DNA of 64,000 nt. It comes from Anas platyrhynchos (lineage: Eukaryota > Chordata > Aves > Anseriformes > Anatidae). The notes under the pieces were generated by a model, which did no database searches, was not told where the DNA came from, and saw only the letters and a list, made by a program, of their open reading frames with translations. The position numbers and the translations under genes are program-made. Shown piece by piece: positions 12,426 through 21,689 of the stretch (positions within the stretch are counted from its first letter, which is position 1; each line of letters starts with the position of its first letter). The stretch is taken from NCBI RefSeq assembly GCF_047663525.1, contig NC_092621.1:10761001-10825000 (forward strand). Direction: 5' to 3'.

Positions 12426-12879
12426 CCCTGCTGTGCTCAGCAGACCTTTGCCCTGTGTCTCTCTGTTACTTCCCTGCGGCCGAGCCGGGTGGAGGAGGCG
12501 GGCAGGGGTCTGTCCCCTTAACAGGGACACAAGGCTGTGACATGGCCATCGAGGTGTTTATCAAGCATCCAGGGCACGCCTGGCCCTGGCCAATCTGCTT
12601 CAAAGGAAGGCGAAAATTAGGAAAAGGGGCCACGGGCTGGCCGAAGTAGTTGCCACCGGCACAGCACACAGCTACACGTCCTTCCTGACCAAAATACACA
12701 CATCATGTCCCCCCCGTGGCATCCCACTGCCTCTCCCATCACCCATCCCTGGGCCCTGACGCTCACCCTGTGGCATGGTGGCACCAGCAGTGGCACCCAT
12801 GTCATGGTGTCCCATGTGCCACTACAGGTGGTGGCCCGTAACCACCAGGTGCCCGCCCTGCTCGGCCTCTGCCCCACTA
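12426..12879. other. Spacer after copy A
   Basis: No gene seen. The part around 12700-12840 (CCCCCCGTGGCATCCCACTGCC ... GTGGCGTGG-like words) is a diverged copy of the block downstream of the other avidin genes (16925-17045, 23670-23800, 29065-29185). Confidence 0.5.
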
Positions 12880-13419
12880 CTGCCGGGAGCTCCCCCCTGT
12901 CCCCCTGCTCCTGCGTGGGCTCCTCTCCATGGGCTCAGGTCCAGCCCGGGGCCTGCTCCAGTGGGAGTCCTCCACAGGCCGCAGCCTCCTTCAGTGCAGG
13001 GCCACCTGCTCCATCTGGAGGGGTTCCTCCAAAGGCTGTGGAGTGGAACCCTGCTCCTGCATGGTACACCATGGGCTGCAGGGGCACAGCCTGCTTCACC
13101 ATGGGCCTCACCACAGGCCGCAGGGGACTTCTGCTCCAGCTCCTGGAGCGCCTCTCCCCCTCCTCCTCCACTGACCTCGGTGCCTGCAAGGCTGTTCCTC
13201 ACTCCTCTCACTGTCCCAGCTGCTCTGAGGTGCAGCTTCTTTTTTTATTTTTTTTTTCCCCCGTCTTACATCTGCTCTCACAGAGGTGCAACCAACATTG
13301 CTTATTGGCTCGCCTCTGGTCAGCAGTGGGGCCCTTACCTGACATGGGGCCGCTTCTGGATTCTTCTCACAGAAGCCACCCCTACGGCCCCCTGCTACCA
13401 AAACCTTGACACGTAAACC
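12880..13419 (+). mobile_element. LTR-like repeat, 3' part only
   Basis: Matches the right-hand part of the longer elements at 24214-25112 and 29327-30381: the GCTCCTGCGTGGGCTCCTCT word, the LLLHGLQGHSLLHHGPH-type frame, the CTTCTTTTTTTATTTTT tract, CAACATTGCTTATTGGCT and the final CCAAAACCTTGACA. The left part is missing. Confidence 0.6.
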
Positions 13420-13745
13420 CAACTTCTCAGCACCCAACAGCTCAGCACCCAAGTTCTCAAACAAAACCTTGACATATAAACCCACTACTCAGCACCCAAC
13501 ACCTCAGCACCCAACACCCCTCGGCACACAACTCATGAGCAGTCATCTTCTCAGCGCCCAACTCCACAGCGCCCAACACCTCAGCATACAACTCCTCAGC
13601 ACCCGACACCTCAGTACCCAAGTTCTCAACCAAAACCTTGACATATAAACACACTACTCAGCGCCAAACTCCTCAGCGCCCAACACCTCGGCATACAACG
13701 CCTCAGCACACAGCACCTCAGCACCCAACTCCTCAGCGCCCAACA
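13420..13745 (+). repeat. 15-bp minisatellite (CAGCACCCAACTCCT-like)
   Basis: About twenty imperfect units based on CTCAGCACCCAACTC / CTCAGCACCCAACAC follow the LTR-like fragment. The same unit recurs at 17050-17185, 24130-24213, 25115-25590, 29190-29326, 30385-30560 and 30828-31195, only inside the avidin cluster. Confidence 0.85.
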
Positions 13746-14072
13746 CTTTGGATGCCAACGGGGCTCCGTGGCTGGCTGCAGCACCCCAGGGCCGGCCCTT
13801 TCATGTGGCTCCCTATCAGCTGCACACCAGAACCAAGCTTTCCGGAAGGGGCCAGCCTTGTCCCCAGGGTGGGGGCCCGTGTCCTCAACGCTATCAGGAT
13901 GTCACCAACCACAGCGTGCCCGTGGGCTGTGCCATGTGGGTGAGCCAGCAAGGGCATGCTCCCTCAGCTTCTGGCCACATCCTCCATGCTGGAGCAGCAC
14001 ATGGGAGTCATACTGGGCCGGGACCACCCGCACTGCACAAAACTACGCATCCTTCCTGACCAAAATACGCAC
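13746..14072 (+). repeat. Duplicated block following the minisatellite
   Basis: Begins TTGGATGCCAACGGGGCTCC; nearly identical to 25590-25890 and to a shortened version at 30560-30825. It is cut by the CR1 element after ACGCACATGA. No gene is seen. Confidence 0.75.
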
Positions 14073-14812
14073 ATGAATCACAGAATCACAGAATCACAGA
14101 ATTTCTAGCTTGGAAGAGACCTCAAGATCATCGAGTCCAACCTCTGACCTAACGCTAACAGTCCCCACTAAACCATATCCCTAAGCTCTACATCTAAACG
14201 TCTTTTAAAGACCTCCAGGGATGGTGACTCCACCACCTCCCTGGGCAGCCTGTTCCAATGCCTCACAACCCTTTTGGTAAAGAAGTTCTTCCTAACATCC
14301 AACCTAAAACTCCCCTGGCGCAACTTAAGCCCGTTCCCCCTCATCCTGTCACCAGGCATGTGGGAGAACAGGCCAACCCCCACCTCTCTACAGCCTCCTT
14401 TAAGGTATCTGTAAAGAGCGATAAGGTCGCCCCTGAGCCTCCTCTTCTCCAGGCTAAACAAGCCCAGCTCCCTCAGCCGCTCCTCGTAGGACTTGTTCTC
14501 CAGGCCCCTCACCAGCTTCGTCGCCCTTCTCTGGACCCGCTCAAGCACCTCCATGTCCTTCTTGTAGCGAGGGGCCCAAAACTGAACACAGTACTCGAGG
14601 TGCGGCCTCACCAGAGCCGAGTACAGGGGGACGATCACCTCCCTAGCCCTGCTGGTCACACTGTTTCTGATACAAGCCAGGATGCCGTTGGCCTTCTTGG
14701 CCACCTGAGCACACTGCTGGCTCATATTCAGCCGACTGTCCACCATCACACCCAGGTCCTTCTCTGCCTGGCAGCTCAGAATATGGCATTGATATCCCCG
14801 GGTAGCCCCTGT
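14073..14812 (-). mobile_element. CR1 non-LTR retrotransposon, 5'-truncated
   Basis: On the + strand it starts with the TCACAGAATCACAGAAT tail repeats and continues through the reverse complement of the CR1 3' end. The - strand frame encodes the C-terminal part of CR1 reverse transcriptase ([45 protein letters not shown]). Almost identical to 17752-18478, as part of a 3,667-bp tandem duplication that includes the downstream avidin copy. Confidence 0.9.
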
Positions 14813-15132
14813 GTAACCTGGGAATAGCCATAGTGCAAACAAGGGGCAGCAGGAGGGAGGGAGTGTCTTCCCCAGAAAGTGTTTCCCTCGTCTGAGCCTC
14901 CGTGATGCCAGCTCCCCCACAAGGCTCTTGATAAACACCAGCAAGGAGGGACAGTTTCAACATCAGATTTTCAGAATTCCAAACCCAAATCTTGTAGGGG
15001 TGGGAATGGCCCCTTCATGGTGGAACCACCCCGATTGCACAACCCAACCCTGGGCAGAGCTGGCACCCCGCGGCAATAAAAAGGCGAGGGAGCCCTGCGA
15101 GGAGCACAGACACCTGTCCGCCTGCTGCAGAG
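14813..15132 (+). promoter_or_regulatory. Avidin-type promoter region, copy B
   Basis: A 320-bp block shared by the avidin-type copies (15133, 18800, 27228, 36026; the last ~135 bp only at 22094). The core AATAAAAAGG at 15075-15084, 50-58 bp upstream of the ATG, occupies the TATA position and is invariant in every copy. GTTTCAACAxCxGxTTTT and TTCATGGTGGAACC are other conserved words. Confidence 0.65.
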
Positions 15133-16417
15133 ATGGTGCCGACGACCTCCCTCCTGCTGCTGCTCGGCCTGGCCCTGCTGGCCCCCGGCCTCTCTGCTGA
15201 CCAGGTAAGGAGATGGGGCTAGGTCTGGGGATGGGGATGGGCAGCGAGGCTGTGCCCCTGGGGGCCTCCTTGCCTGCCTCCTGCCCGGTGCTGAGCCCCC
15301 TCTGCCCCAGTGCGTGCTGACCGGGAGCTGGACCAACAACCTGGGCTCCAACATGACCATCATGGCTGTGAACAACAATGGTGAGTTCGCTGGCACCTTC
15401 CACACCGCTGTGTTGACCACGACAAAAGAGATCAAAGCATCACCTCTGGTGGGAATCCAGCACATCAAGACCCAGCCCACTTTTGGCTTCACTGTCAACT
15501 GGAATTTTACAGGTTTGTCTCCTCTCCTTGTGGTGTCCCCGGTGCTCCCATCCACTCCCTGTGTTTTCTCCTTTTGCTCTACCCTCCACTGTGGTGCCCT
15601 GATGCTCGGCAGCCCTGCCCTGTGCCAGCCTTGAGGCTCTCCTGCCCTTCATGCAGCATCCCCTAGGGCTCCCCACCTTTGGTGTCCCCACAGCTCCCCC
15701 ATCCCCTCCCATGTCCCCATTGGTCCCCCATGCCTGCCCCCAGAGCCTCGCCACCTCTGGGTGAGGAATCTCCTCCTACCACCTATCTAAATCTCTCCTC
15801 TCTTAGCTTCAAGCCGTTCCCCTTGTCCTATCTCTCCAGCCCCTGACAAAGGGGTCCCACGGGAGGAGAGCAGAGCAGAGGGGGACAATCCCCTCCCTCG
15901 CCCTGCTGCCCACCCTGTGTTGGTGCAGCCCAGGACACGGGGCAGCGAGCACACGTTGCTGGCCCATGTCCCACTTCTCATCAATAACACCCCCAGGCCC
16001 TTCTCCTCGGGGCTGCTCTCAGGGCATTCCCCACCCAGCGTGTGTCTGTGCTGTTCCCGAAGTTCCTGAGTGTGCCAGAGGGCAGGGACAGCCCGAGTGA
16101 GCTGTCCTCAGGGCCAAGGAGCCCAGACCCGGCCACACTCCCCTCACCTGCCCTTCCCCGCAGACTCCACCGCCGTCTTCACGGGCCAGTGCTTTGTGGA
16201 CACAGACGGCAAGGAGACCCTGAAGACCATGTGGCTCCTGCAGTCACACGCCAACAGCATCAAAGACGACTGGAATGCCACCACGTGAGTCCGGGGCAGA
16301 GGTACGGGGCCTAGGCAGCGACGCGGTGGCCCCGTGCCTCCTGCCTGATGTCTCCTGCTCTGTCCCCACAGGGTCGGCACCGACACCTTCACCCGCCGGG
16401 CAGAAGTGATGGAGTGA
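15133..16417 (+). CDS. Avidin-related protein, copy B
   Basis: Secreted avidin-family protein. Exons 15133-15204, 15311-15512, 16164-16284, 16372-16417 join to 146 residues. The signal peptide is MVPTTSLLLLLGLALLAP...; the mature protein starts QCVLTGSWTNNLGSNMT. W70, F72, F79, W97 and W110 (avidin numbering) and both cysteines are kept, but three biotin contacts differ: Y33 is Phe (GTFHTAV), T38 is Leu and N118 is Asp (VGTDTF); S73 is Thr. NWNFT creates a second N-glycosylation sequon. The frame is intact. Relaxed or altered biotin binding is likely but inferred. Its unit is duplicated 3,667 bp downstream as the truncated copy at 18800. Confidence 0.93.
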
Positions 16418-16520
16418 GGCTGGCCCCGTGGGGGTCCCAAGGCTGGCCACTGGCTTCTAGAGGCCTTGTGGCAGCTGAAGGGGGCTACAGGAGAGCTGGG
16501 GTGGGACTCTGTGCCGGGGG

Positions 16521-16803
16521 GTGATAGGACAAGGGGGAACGGCTTTAAACTATAATCAGGGGGATTTAGATTAGATACATGTATTCGTAAGAAATTCTTC
16601 ACTCAGAGGTGGTGAGGCCCTGGCCCAGGCTGCCCAGAGGAGCTGTGGCTGCCCCATCCCCGGCAGTGCTCAAGGCCAGGCTGCATGGGGCTGGGGGCAG
16701 CCTGGGCTGGGGGGAGGTGTCCCTGCCCATGGCAGGGGTAGGAGTTGGGTGGTGTGTAAGGTCCCTTCCCACCCAGAACACTCTGTGCCTCTGTGATTGT
16801 GTG
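16521..16803 (+). mobile_element. CR1 3' tail in the 3' UTR of copy B
   Basis: Sense-oriented CR1 3' fragment (GTGATAGGACAAGGGGGAAC ... GGTCCCTTCCCACCCAGAAC ... CTCTGTGATTG), lying between the stop codon and the AATAAA at 16844. Also present at 23263-23547 and 28661-28944, so it entered before these copies duplicated; it is absent from 36026. Confidence 0.85.
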
Positions 16804-16843
16804 ACAACACCTGGGCATGGCCAATGCCACTGCCTCTCCTCAC

Positions 16844-16849
16844 AATAAA
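16844..16849 (+). promoter_or_regulatory. Polyadenylation signal of copy B
   Basis: AATAAA in the conserved context CACAATAAAGCTTT, 427 bp after the stop codon and downstream of the CR1 fragment. Confidence 0.75.
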
Positions 16850-17049
16850 GCTTTACTGCAAACACCTCTGGCTCCTGTCACCTCCTGTCCCTTTGGGCTA
16901 TGTGTGAGCCCTGGCTCTCGTGTCCCCCCCATGGCGTCCCACTGCCTCTTCTATCACCCGACCCCGGTCCCTGACGCCCACCCTGTGGCGTGGCGGCACC
17001 AGCAGTGGCACCCATGTCACGGCGTCCCCTGTACCACCACAGGGGACAC

Positions 17050-17185
17050 ATCAGCAGCCAACTTCTCAGCACCCAACACCCCAGCACCCAACTTATCATC
17101 ACCCAACTTCTTAGCACCCATCACCTCAGCGCCCTATGGCTCAGCACCCAATGTCTCAGCACCCAACTCCTCAGCACCCAACTCC
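17050..17185 (+). repeat. 15-bp minisatellite block
   Basis: About nine CAGCACCCAACTTCT-type units that end directly at the TGTGATGG start of the LTR-like element. Confidence 0.8.
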
Positions 17186-17750
17186 TGTGATGGTTGCACT
17201 TGGGTGGGCAGCTGAGCTCCACCACAACGCCTCTCTCACTCCCCCTTCCTCAAAGGCAAAGGGGGAGAAAACACGATGCAAAGGGCTCAAGGGTTAAGAT
17301 AAGTACCAGGACATCACTCAAAAATTGTAGTGCTGAGCAAACCAGACTCAGCATAGGGAGACAGTAAGATTCATTGCCGAATAGTAACAAGCTAGAGAAG
17401 TGAGAAACAAAGGAAAGAAACCAAAAGCACCTCCCCCCCTCCACCCTCTTCCACCTCCTCCCCCCGAGCGGCGCAGGGGAACGGGGGAACGGGGCTTATG
17501 GTCAGCCTACAGCGCTTCTTCTCCGCCACTCCTTCTCGGTCACTCTCGTCCCCTGTGCTGTGGGGTCCCTCCCATGGGATGCAGTCCTTGATGAACTGAT
17601 CTGGTTGTGGGCTGCCCACAGGCAGCAGCTCTTCCAGAGCTGCTCCAGATATGGGTCCGTACCACGGGGACTATTCCTCAGGAGCAAACTTGGCACTCCA
17701 GGGGCAGCAGCTTCTGCCAGGTCACCTGCTCCTGCGTGGGCTCCTCTCAC
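17186..17750 (+). mobile_element. LTR-like repeat, left part, cut by CR1
   Basis: Starts TGTGATGGTTGCACT, then GGGTGGGCAGCTGAGCTCCACC, GAGAAAACACGATGCAAAGGG and TACCAGGACATCACTC. It resembles the start of avian class III (ERVL-type) LTRs. The right-hand end is missing because the CR1 copy at 17752 begins inside it. Confidence 0.55.
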
Positions 17751-17751
17751 A

Positions 17752-18478
17752 GAATCACAGAATCACAGAATTTCTAGCTTGGAAGAGACCTCAAGATCAT
17801 CGAGTCCAACCTCTAACCTAACACGAACAGTCCCCACTAAACCATATCCCTAAGCTCTACATCTAAACATCTTTTGAAGACTTCCAGGGATGGTGACTCT
17901 ACCACCTCCCTGGGCAGCCTGTTCCAGTGCCTCACAACCCTTTCAGTAAAGAAGCTCTTCCTAACATCCAACCTAAAACTCCCCTGGCGCAACTTAAGCC
18001 CGTTCCCCCTCGTCCTGTCACCAGGCACGTGGGAGAACAGGCCAACCCCCACCTCACTACAGCCTCCTTTGAGGTATCTGTAGAGAGCAATAAGGTCGCC
18101 CCTGAGCCTCCTCTTCTCCAGGCTAAACAAGCCCAGCTCCTTCAGCCGCTCCTCGTAGGACTTGTTCCAGGCTCCTCACCAGCTTCGTTGCCCTTCTCTG
18201 GACCCACTCGAGCACCTCCATGTCCTTCTTGTAGCGAGGGTCCCAAAACTGAACACAGTACTCGAGGTGCGGCCTCACCAGAGCCGAGTACAGGGGGACG
18301 ATCACCTCCCTAGCCCTGCTGGTCACACTGTTTCTGATACAAGCCAGGATGCCGTTGGCCTTCTTGGCCACCTGAGCACACTGCTGGCTCATATTCAGCC
18401 GACTGTCCACCATCACACCCAGGTCCTTCTCTGCCTGGCAGCTCAGAATATGGCATTGATATCCCCGGGTAGCCCCTG
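17752..18478 (-). mobile_element. CR1 non-LTR retrotransposon, second copy
   Basis: Same CR1 fragment and orientation as 14073-14812 with a few differences, including a small deletion near 18165 (TTGTTCCAGG against TTGTTCTCCAGG), so the reverse-transcriptase frame is broken here. Followed by the same avidin promoter block. Confidence 0.9.
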
Positions 18479-18741
18479 TGTAACCTGGGAATGGCCATAG
18501 TGCAAACAAGGGGCAGCAGGAGGGAGGGAGTGTCTTCCCCAGAAAGTGTTTCCCTCGTCTGAGCCTCCGTGATGCCAGCTCCCCCGCAAGGCTCTTGATA
18601 AACACCAGCAAGGAGGGACAGTTTCAACATCAGATTTTCAGAATTCCAAACCCAAATCTTGTAGGGGTGGGAATGGCCCCTTCATGGTGGAACCACCCCG
18701 ATTGCACAACCCAACCCTGGGCAGAGCTGGCACCCCGCGGC

Positions 18742-18750
18742 AATAAAAAG
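18742..18750 (+). promoter_or_regulatory. TATA-position element of copy C
   Basis: AATAAAAAG, identical to the element in the other avidin-type promoters, 50-58 bp upstream of the ATG of the truncated copy. Confidence 0.5.
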
Positions 18751-18799
18751 GCGAGGGAGCCCTGCAAGGAGCACAGACACCCGTCCGCCTGCTGCAGAG

Positions 18800-18871
18800 A
18801 TGGTGCCGACGACCTCCCTCCTGCTGCTGCTCGGCCTGGCCCTGCTGGCCCCCGGCCTCTCTGCTGACCAG
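18800..18871 (+). pseudogene. Avidin-related copy C, exon 1 only
   Basis: Exon 1 (MVPTTSLLLLLGLALLAP... to DQ) is identical in protein to copy B and is followed by a good GTAAGG donor. Thirteen bases into the intron the 3' LTR of a reversed provirus begins; no exons 2-4 follow before the next copy at 22094. Transcription from the intact-looking promoter would read into the provirus antisense. The first exon of the copy at 22094 has its own promoter, so C is best called a truncated relic. Confidence 0.85.
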
Positions 18872-18884
18872 GTAAGGGGATGGG

Positions 18885-19263
18885 TGTTGCAGGAAGAACG
18901 GCCGAAAGCACGAGAGACACTAGTATTGTCAGATCATGCTCCATTTTATTGTCCGAATAGCCTAACTTTTACAGCGAACGTAACAGGGGCGGACAGTGTT
19001 TCACACAAGATTATTGGTCAAAAGCCCTCAGACAAGCAACTACAAGAAAACAACCCCACCTGCAAGAAAACAACCCCCTTGTGATTAGCAGTCACACAGA
19101 CCTTGTCCTTGAAGCCAGCTACTGGTAACAATATTGTTCTGAATTCCTCAGTTGGGCGATGTGGGAACACTGTCATGGGAACTTCTCATAGTTGCCCTGG
19201 TAGATTGGTTTGCTCAGTTACAGCAAGCCATGGGATTTTTGCTGTTTCAAAAATCCCTCAACA
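18885..19263 (-). repeat. 3' LTR of the provirus (complete)
   Basis: 379 bp, - strand sequence TGTTGAGGG...CCTGCAACA with TGTTG/CAACA ends. AATAAA (reverse of TTTATT) lies about 60 bp from its 3' end. The TATA seen in the other LTR (CTATAAAAG) is changed to CTGTAAAAG here. It lies 13 bp inside intron 1 of avidin copy C. Confidence 0.9.
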
Positions 19264-20682
19264 ATTCCCCCTTTTTTTTTTTTTTTTTTTTTGAGCAAAC
19301 CATGCCCAATATAACATTTTTGCAAGTAACCCTTTAACCACATTTATCACAATACCACATGCAATGATGATTGACACCCCAGCAAACAGAATCCTTAATC
19401 CCTCTTTGACTAATCCCAGTAACCATCTATGCATTGTTTCAAGCAAATCAGTGAAGCATTGATTGAAAGGATTGATACCATATTGAATCTTTTTCGTGTG
19501 CTCTTTCAGGAAAGTAATGGATTTGTGAATTGACTCATTATGATCAAAAAGGTTTAAACAGTACGTTCCCTTAAAGTCCTCACACCCATGCCTTTGAGCC
19601 AAAAGCAAGGTGTCAATAGCAGCTTGATCCTGTAAAAGCGCATGTCGCAGACTATTTTGATTTTTGATCTCCTCAAGTATCTCTGTCGTGGCATAGGCTT
19701 GCTTCTCGGCCCAGCATACTGATTTTTCTAAGTTGCTACGTGCGGCCACAGATGCCACTCCAGGCACTAAAATTGCCAACGCCGCTCTAGCTGCAACCCC
19801 ACACAATTCAACATTATCATTGCAATCCGGTGCAAGCAATGCCCATTTATGTCTGGTGATCTCACACAACCATGACAAGCTAGGAGCAAATACAATGAGT
19901 TTATCTAAGTAACATGGACATCTGATAGCATTTGCAGCGATACCTTGCCAGGCCCTATCCGCACAAATCAGAAAAACATCAGGAGGCAAGGCCAAAGCTG
20001 CACAATTGTTCCAAACACTGTAGTTGTTACCCCTTGTCTCCATGCTATAAACCCCTAAACCCTGTTTAGCAGTGTCATCGTAAACACGGGTGTTATTTGT
20101 ATTTCTGTACCCGTATGGCCCTTTCCAGGTTCCTGTAGCAGGATTCATCTGGTAGCTACAGCTACATTCACATTTGTAGCCACCTTTCAGGTTGATACAG
20201 ATTTGACTACAGATACCAGGGTTTTGGCATTCATCAATATCTCCACAGTTTCTCTTGTCTACAAACTCAAACCCAGCTGGACAGTCACATTCATTTATGT
20301 TGCATTCCTCCAGGGGCTCATCACCCCAGTCCTTGCAGTCAGGATCTCTGTCACAGTCTTTTTCACCATCACATTTCCAGGACACCGGGATACACTGGGT
20401 CGACTGAGGACCACAGCTGGTTTCATTTACCCGGCATGTTCTCATAGGACACAGCTCAGCACTCTCATCAGACCCGTTTTCACAGTCCGGATCCCCATCA
20501 CACTGCCATCTGTTTGGCACACACTGACCACTGTTGCACACAAAGTCAGATTCAGCACACGTCTTCTTCACACAAGCACTCTCATCACTGCCATCTGAGC
20601 AGTCTTCACATTTTCCTCTAGCACCGTCGGCAGCAGTGCACAGGCAGGCGAGGGCGAGCAGCAGGCAGAGCGCCCTGCACCA
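19258..20682 (-). CDS. VLDLR ectodomain fused in frame to retroviral Env (SU end + TM)
   Basis: An uninterrupted - strand frame of 474 codons plus stop. It starts inside a VLDLR signal peptide ([15 protein letters not shown]), then a shortened class A module (20613-20572), a full class A module LA2 (20571-20449), a hybrid of LA3 and the last class A module (20448-20302), a shortened EGF-A (20301-20245) and EGF-B (20244 to about 20131, containing [16 protein letters not shown]). VLDLR encodes these modules on separate exons; here no introns remain. From about 20130 the frame is retroviral Env: end of SU ([15 protein letters not shown]), a fusion-peptide-like stretch (19800-19738), an altered CX6CC region (19584-19558), a membrane helix (19401-19321) and a lysine tail read from the polypurine tract. 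The stop lies in the first bases of U3. No in-frame ATG precedes the signal peptide; a TGA sits at 20685-20683. The first in-frame ATG is at 20445. Function unknown. Confidence 0.85.
   Translation of the reverse strand, partial: WCRALCLLLALACLCTAADGARGKCEDCSDGSDESACVKKTCAESDFVCNSGQCVPNRWQCDGDPDCENGSDESAELCPMRTCRVNETSCGPQSTQCIPVSWKCDGEKDCDRDPDCKDWGDEPLEECNINECDCPAGFEFVDKRNCGDIDECQNPGICSQICINLKGGYKCECSCSYQMNPATGTWKGPYGYRNTNNTRVYDDTAKQGLGVYSMETRGNNYSVWNNCAALALPPDVFLICADRAWQGIAANAIRCPCYLDKLIVFAPSLSWLCEITRHKWALLAPDCNDNVELCGVAARAALAILVPGVASVAARSNLEKSVCWAEKQAYATTEILEEIKNQNSLRHALLQDQAAIDTLLLAQRHGCEDFKGTYCLNLFDHNESIHKSITFLKEHTKKIQYGINPFNQCFTDLLETMHRWLLGLVKEGLRILFAGVSIIIACGIVINVVKGLLAKMLYWAWFAQKKKKKKRGNC
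19264..19292 (-). other. Polypurine tract of the provirus
   Basis: On the - strand a run of A followed by GGGGGAAT directly precedes TGTTGAGGG of the 3' LTR, as expected for the plus-strand primer. The Env frame reads through it. Confidence 0.75.
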
Positions 20683-20741
20683 TCACCTGTGTCACTTACA
20701 CTACTGTTACCCATGCTGTCAGTGTCAGTGGCATCCTCCTG

Positions 20742-21281
20742 CTACCGTTTCTGTCTTTGCCGCCCCTTACTCTCCCCCTTTTCTTTACTCCACTGCCCAT
20801 TCACCACAACTGGATGAGACACATGATTACTGGTTAGGAAAGAGAGTGTAACGCCTGCTATACGGCTGCAGGCAGTGCCGGCTGCAACCTTAGAAGCTGT
20901 TTGTGAACGAGCCTGCCGGTGGGCATTTGGCAGTGTAATCTGCGTCTCTGCACTCCTGCCCCACAACAGAGCTAAGTCGTCATTAGTAATCCGTAGGATG
21001 TGGCAACCCCACGGAACCTTATCCAGAAACACAGTTATAACACCGATCTGGGGACGAATAGTCTTTTTTGCATTGCAAGATAAACCTTTTATAAAAAGAA
21101 TGCCAGAGCGAAGCAGCACAGCCGCTGCTGCCGCTGCCTCCGTGGTTATGTCAGACAGGCTGCAGGGTCCTGATGTCCGCCCCTCTGCTCTGTGCCGACT
21201 CGCCACACGGTGAGGGTCGGCTGCCGGTGTCCACGGACGCCTCTGGCCTCCCGTAGCAACTCGATCTCGGATGTCCCGCAT
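20742..21281 (-). other. 180-codon open frame in the proviral leader, unassigned
   Basis: Open on the - strand from 21281 to 20742. Its middle (LLRSGILFIKGL ... KVPWGCHILRITNDDLALLW) looks like genuine protein rather than repeat, but I do not recognise it as gag, pol or env. It may be a remnant of the deleted viral genes or of a second captured sequence. Confidence 0.3.
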
Positions 21282-21289
21282 CGCACCGC

Positions 21290-21460
21290 GATTATTTCAG
21301 TGTCCCGCGTTTTCCGCGGCTCCGTTTCCTGCGTCCCTCCGTTTCCCGCGTCCCGCCGCGATTGCGTTTCCCGCGTCCCGCCGCGGCTCCGTTTCCCGCG
21401 TCCCTTCGCGATTCCTTTTCCGTTTCCCGATTCCCGCCGCGATTCCGTTGTTCAGGTCGC
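21290..21460 (-). repeat. GC-rich tandem repeats in the proviral leader
   Basis: Imperfect units built on CGCGATTCCGTTTCCCG / CGCGTCCCGCCGCG repeat six to seven times between the primer-binding site and the open frames. This is the position of the packaging leader in a retrovirus; a role there is inference. Confidence 0.65.
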
Positions 21461-21669
21461 TGAGCAGAGTGTTTCAACGTCTCTCAGGTGTTCCGGCGTC
21501 CGCCAGGTCTGTCCTTGTCTCTCGGAGTTGGCCGTAGCCCTGCAGCGTCACCCACTGCTCTCTCCGTGCGGTGGCCGGCTTGCCGTGTGCCTCGGGTCTC
21601 CCGGCGCCGCTCCTGTGTCCCGATGTCCCGGCGCCGCTCCGATGTCCCAGCCTCAGCCTGTTCGGGTCT

Positions 21670-21687
21670 CAGCCTGTTCGGGCTCCA
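21670..21687 (-). other. Primer-binding site, tRNA-Lys-like
   Basis: Two bases after the 5' LTR the - strand reads TGGAGCCCGAACAGGCTG, which agrees with the tRNA-Lys(3) type site at about 14 of 18 positions. The CCCGAACAGGCTGAG part is repeated immediately downstream. Confidence 0.65.
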
Positions 21688-21689
21688 TA

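Noticed and set aside
11583-12530. 315-codon - strand frame with repeated DRQTP blocks
   Set aside because: Produced by the GTCTG minisatellite in intron 2 of avidin copy A; no independent support.
13420-13745. CRISPR-like regular repeats
   Set aside because: Units are short (15 bp), imperfect and contiguous with no spacers, in a vertebrate genome; this is a minisatellite.
14258-14827. 189-codon + strand open frame
   Set aside because: Antisense shadow of the CR1 reverse-transcriptase fragment on the - strand.
18800-19084. Avidin exon 1 continuing as a 94-residue protein into the LTR
   Set aside because: A good splice donor follows exon 1, and the remainder is antisense LTR; more likely a truncated gene than a new protein.
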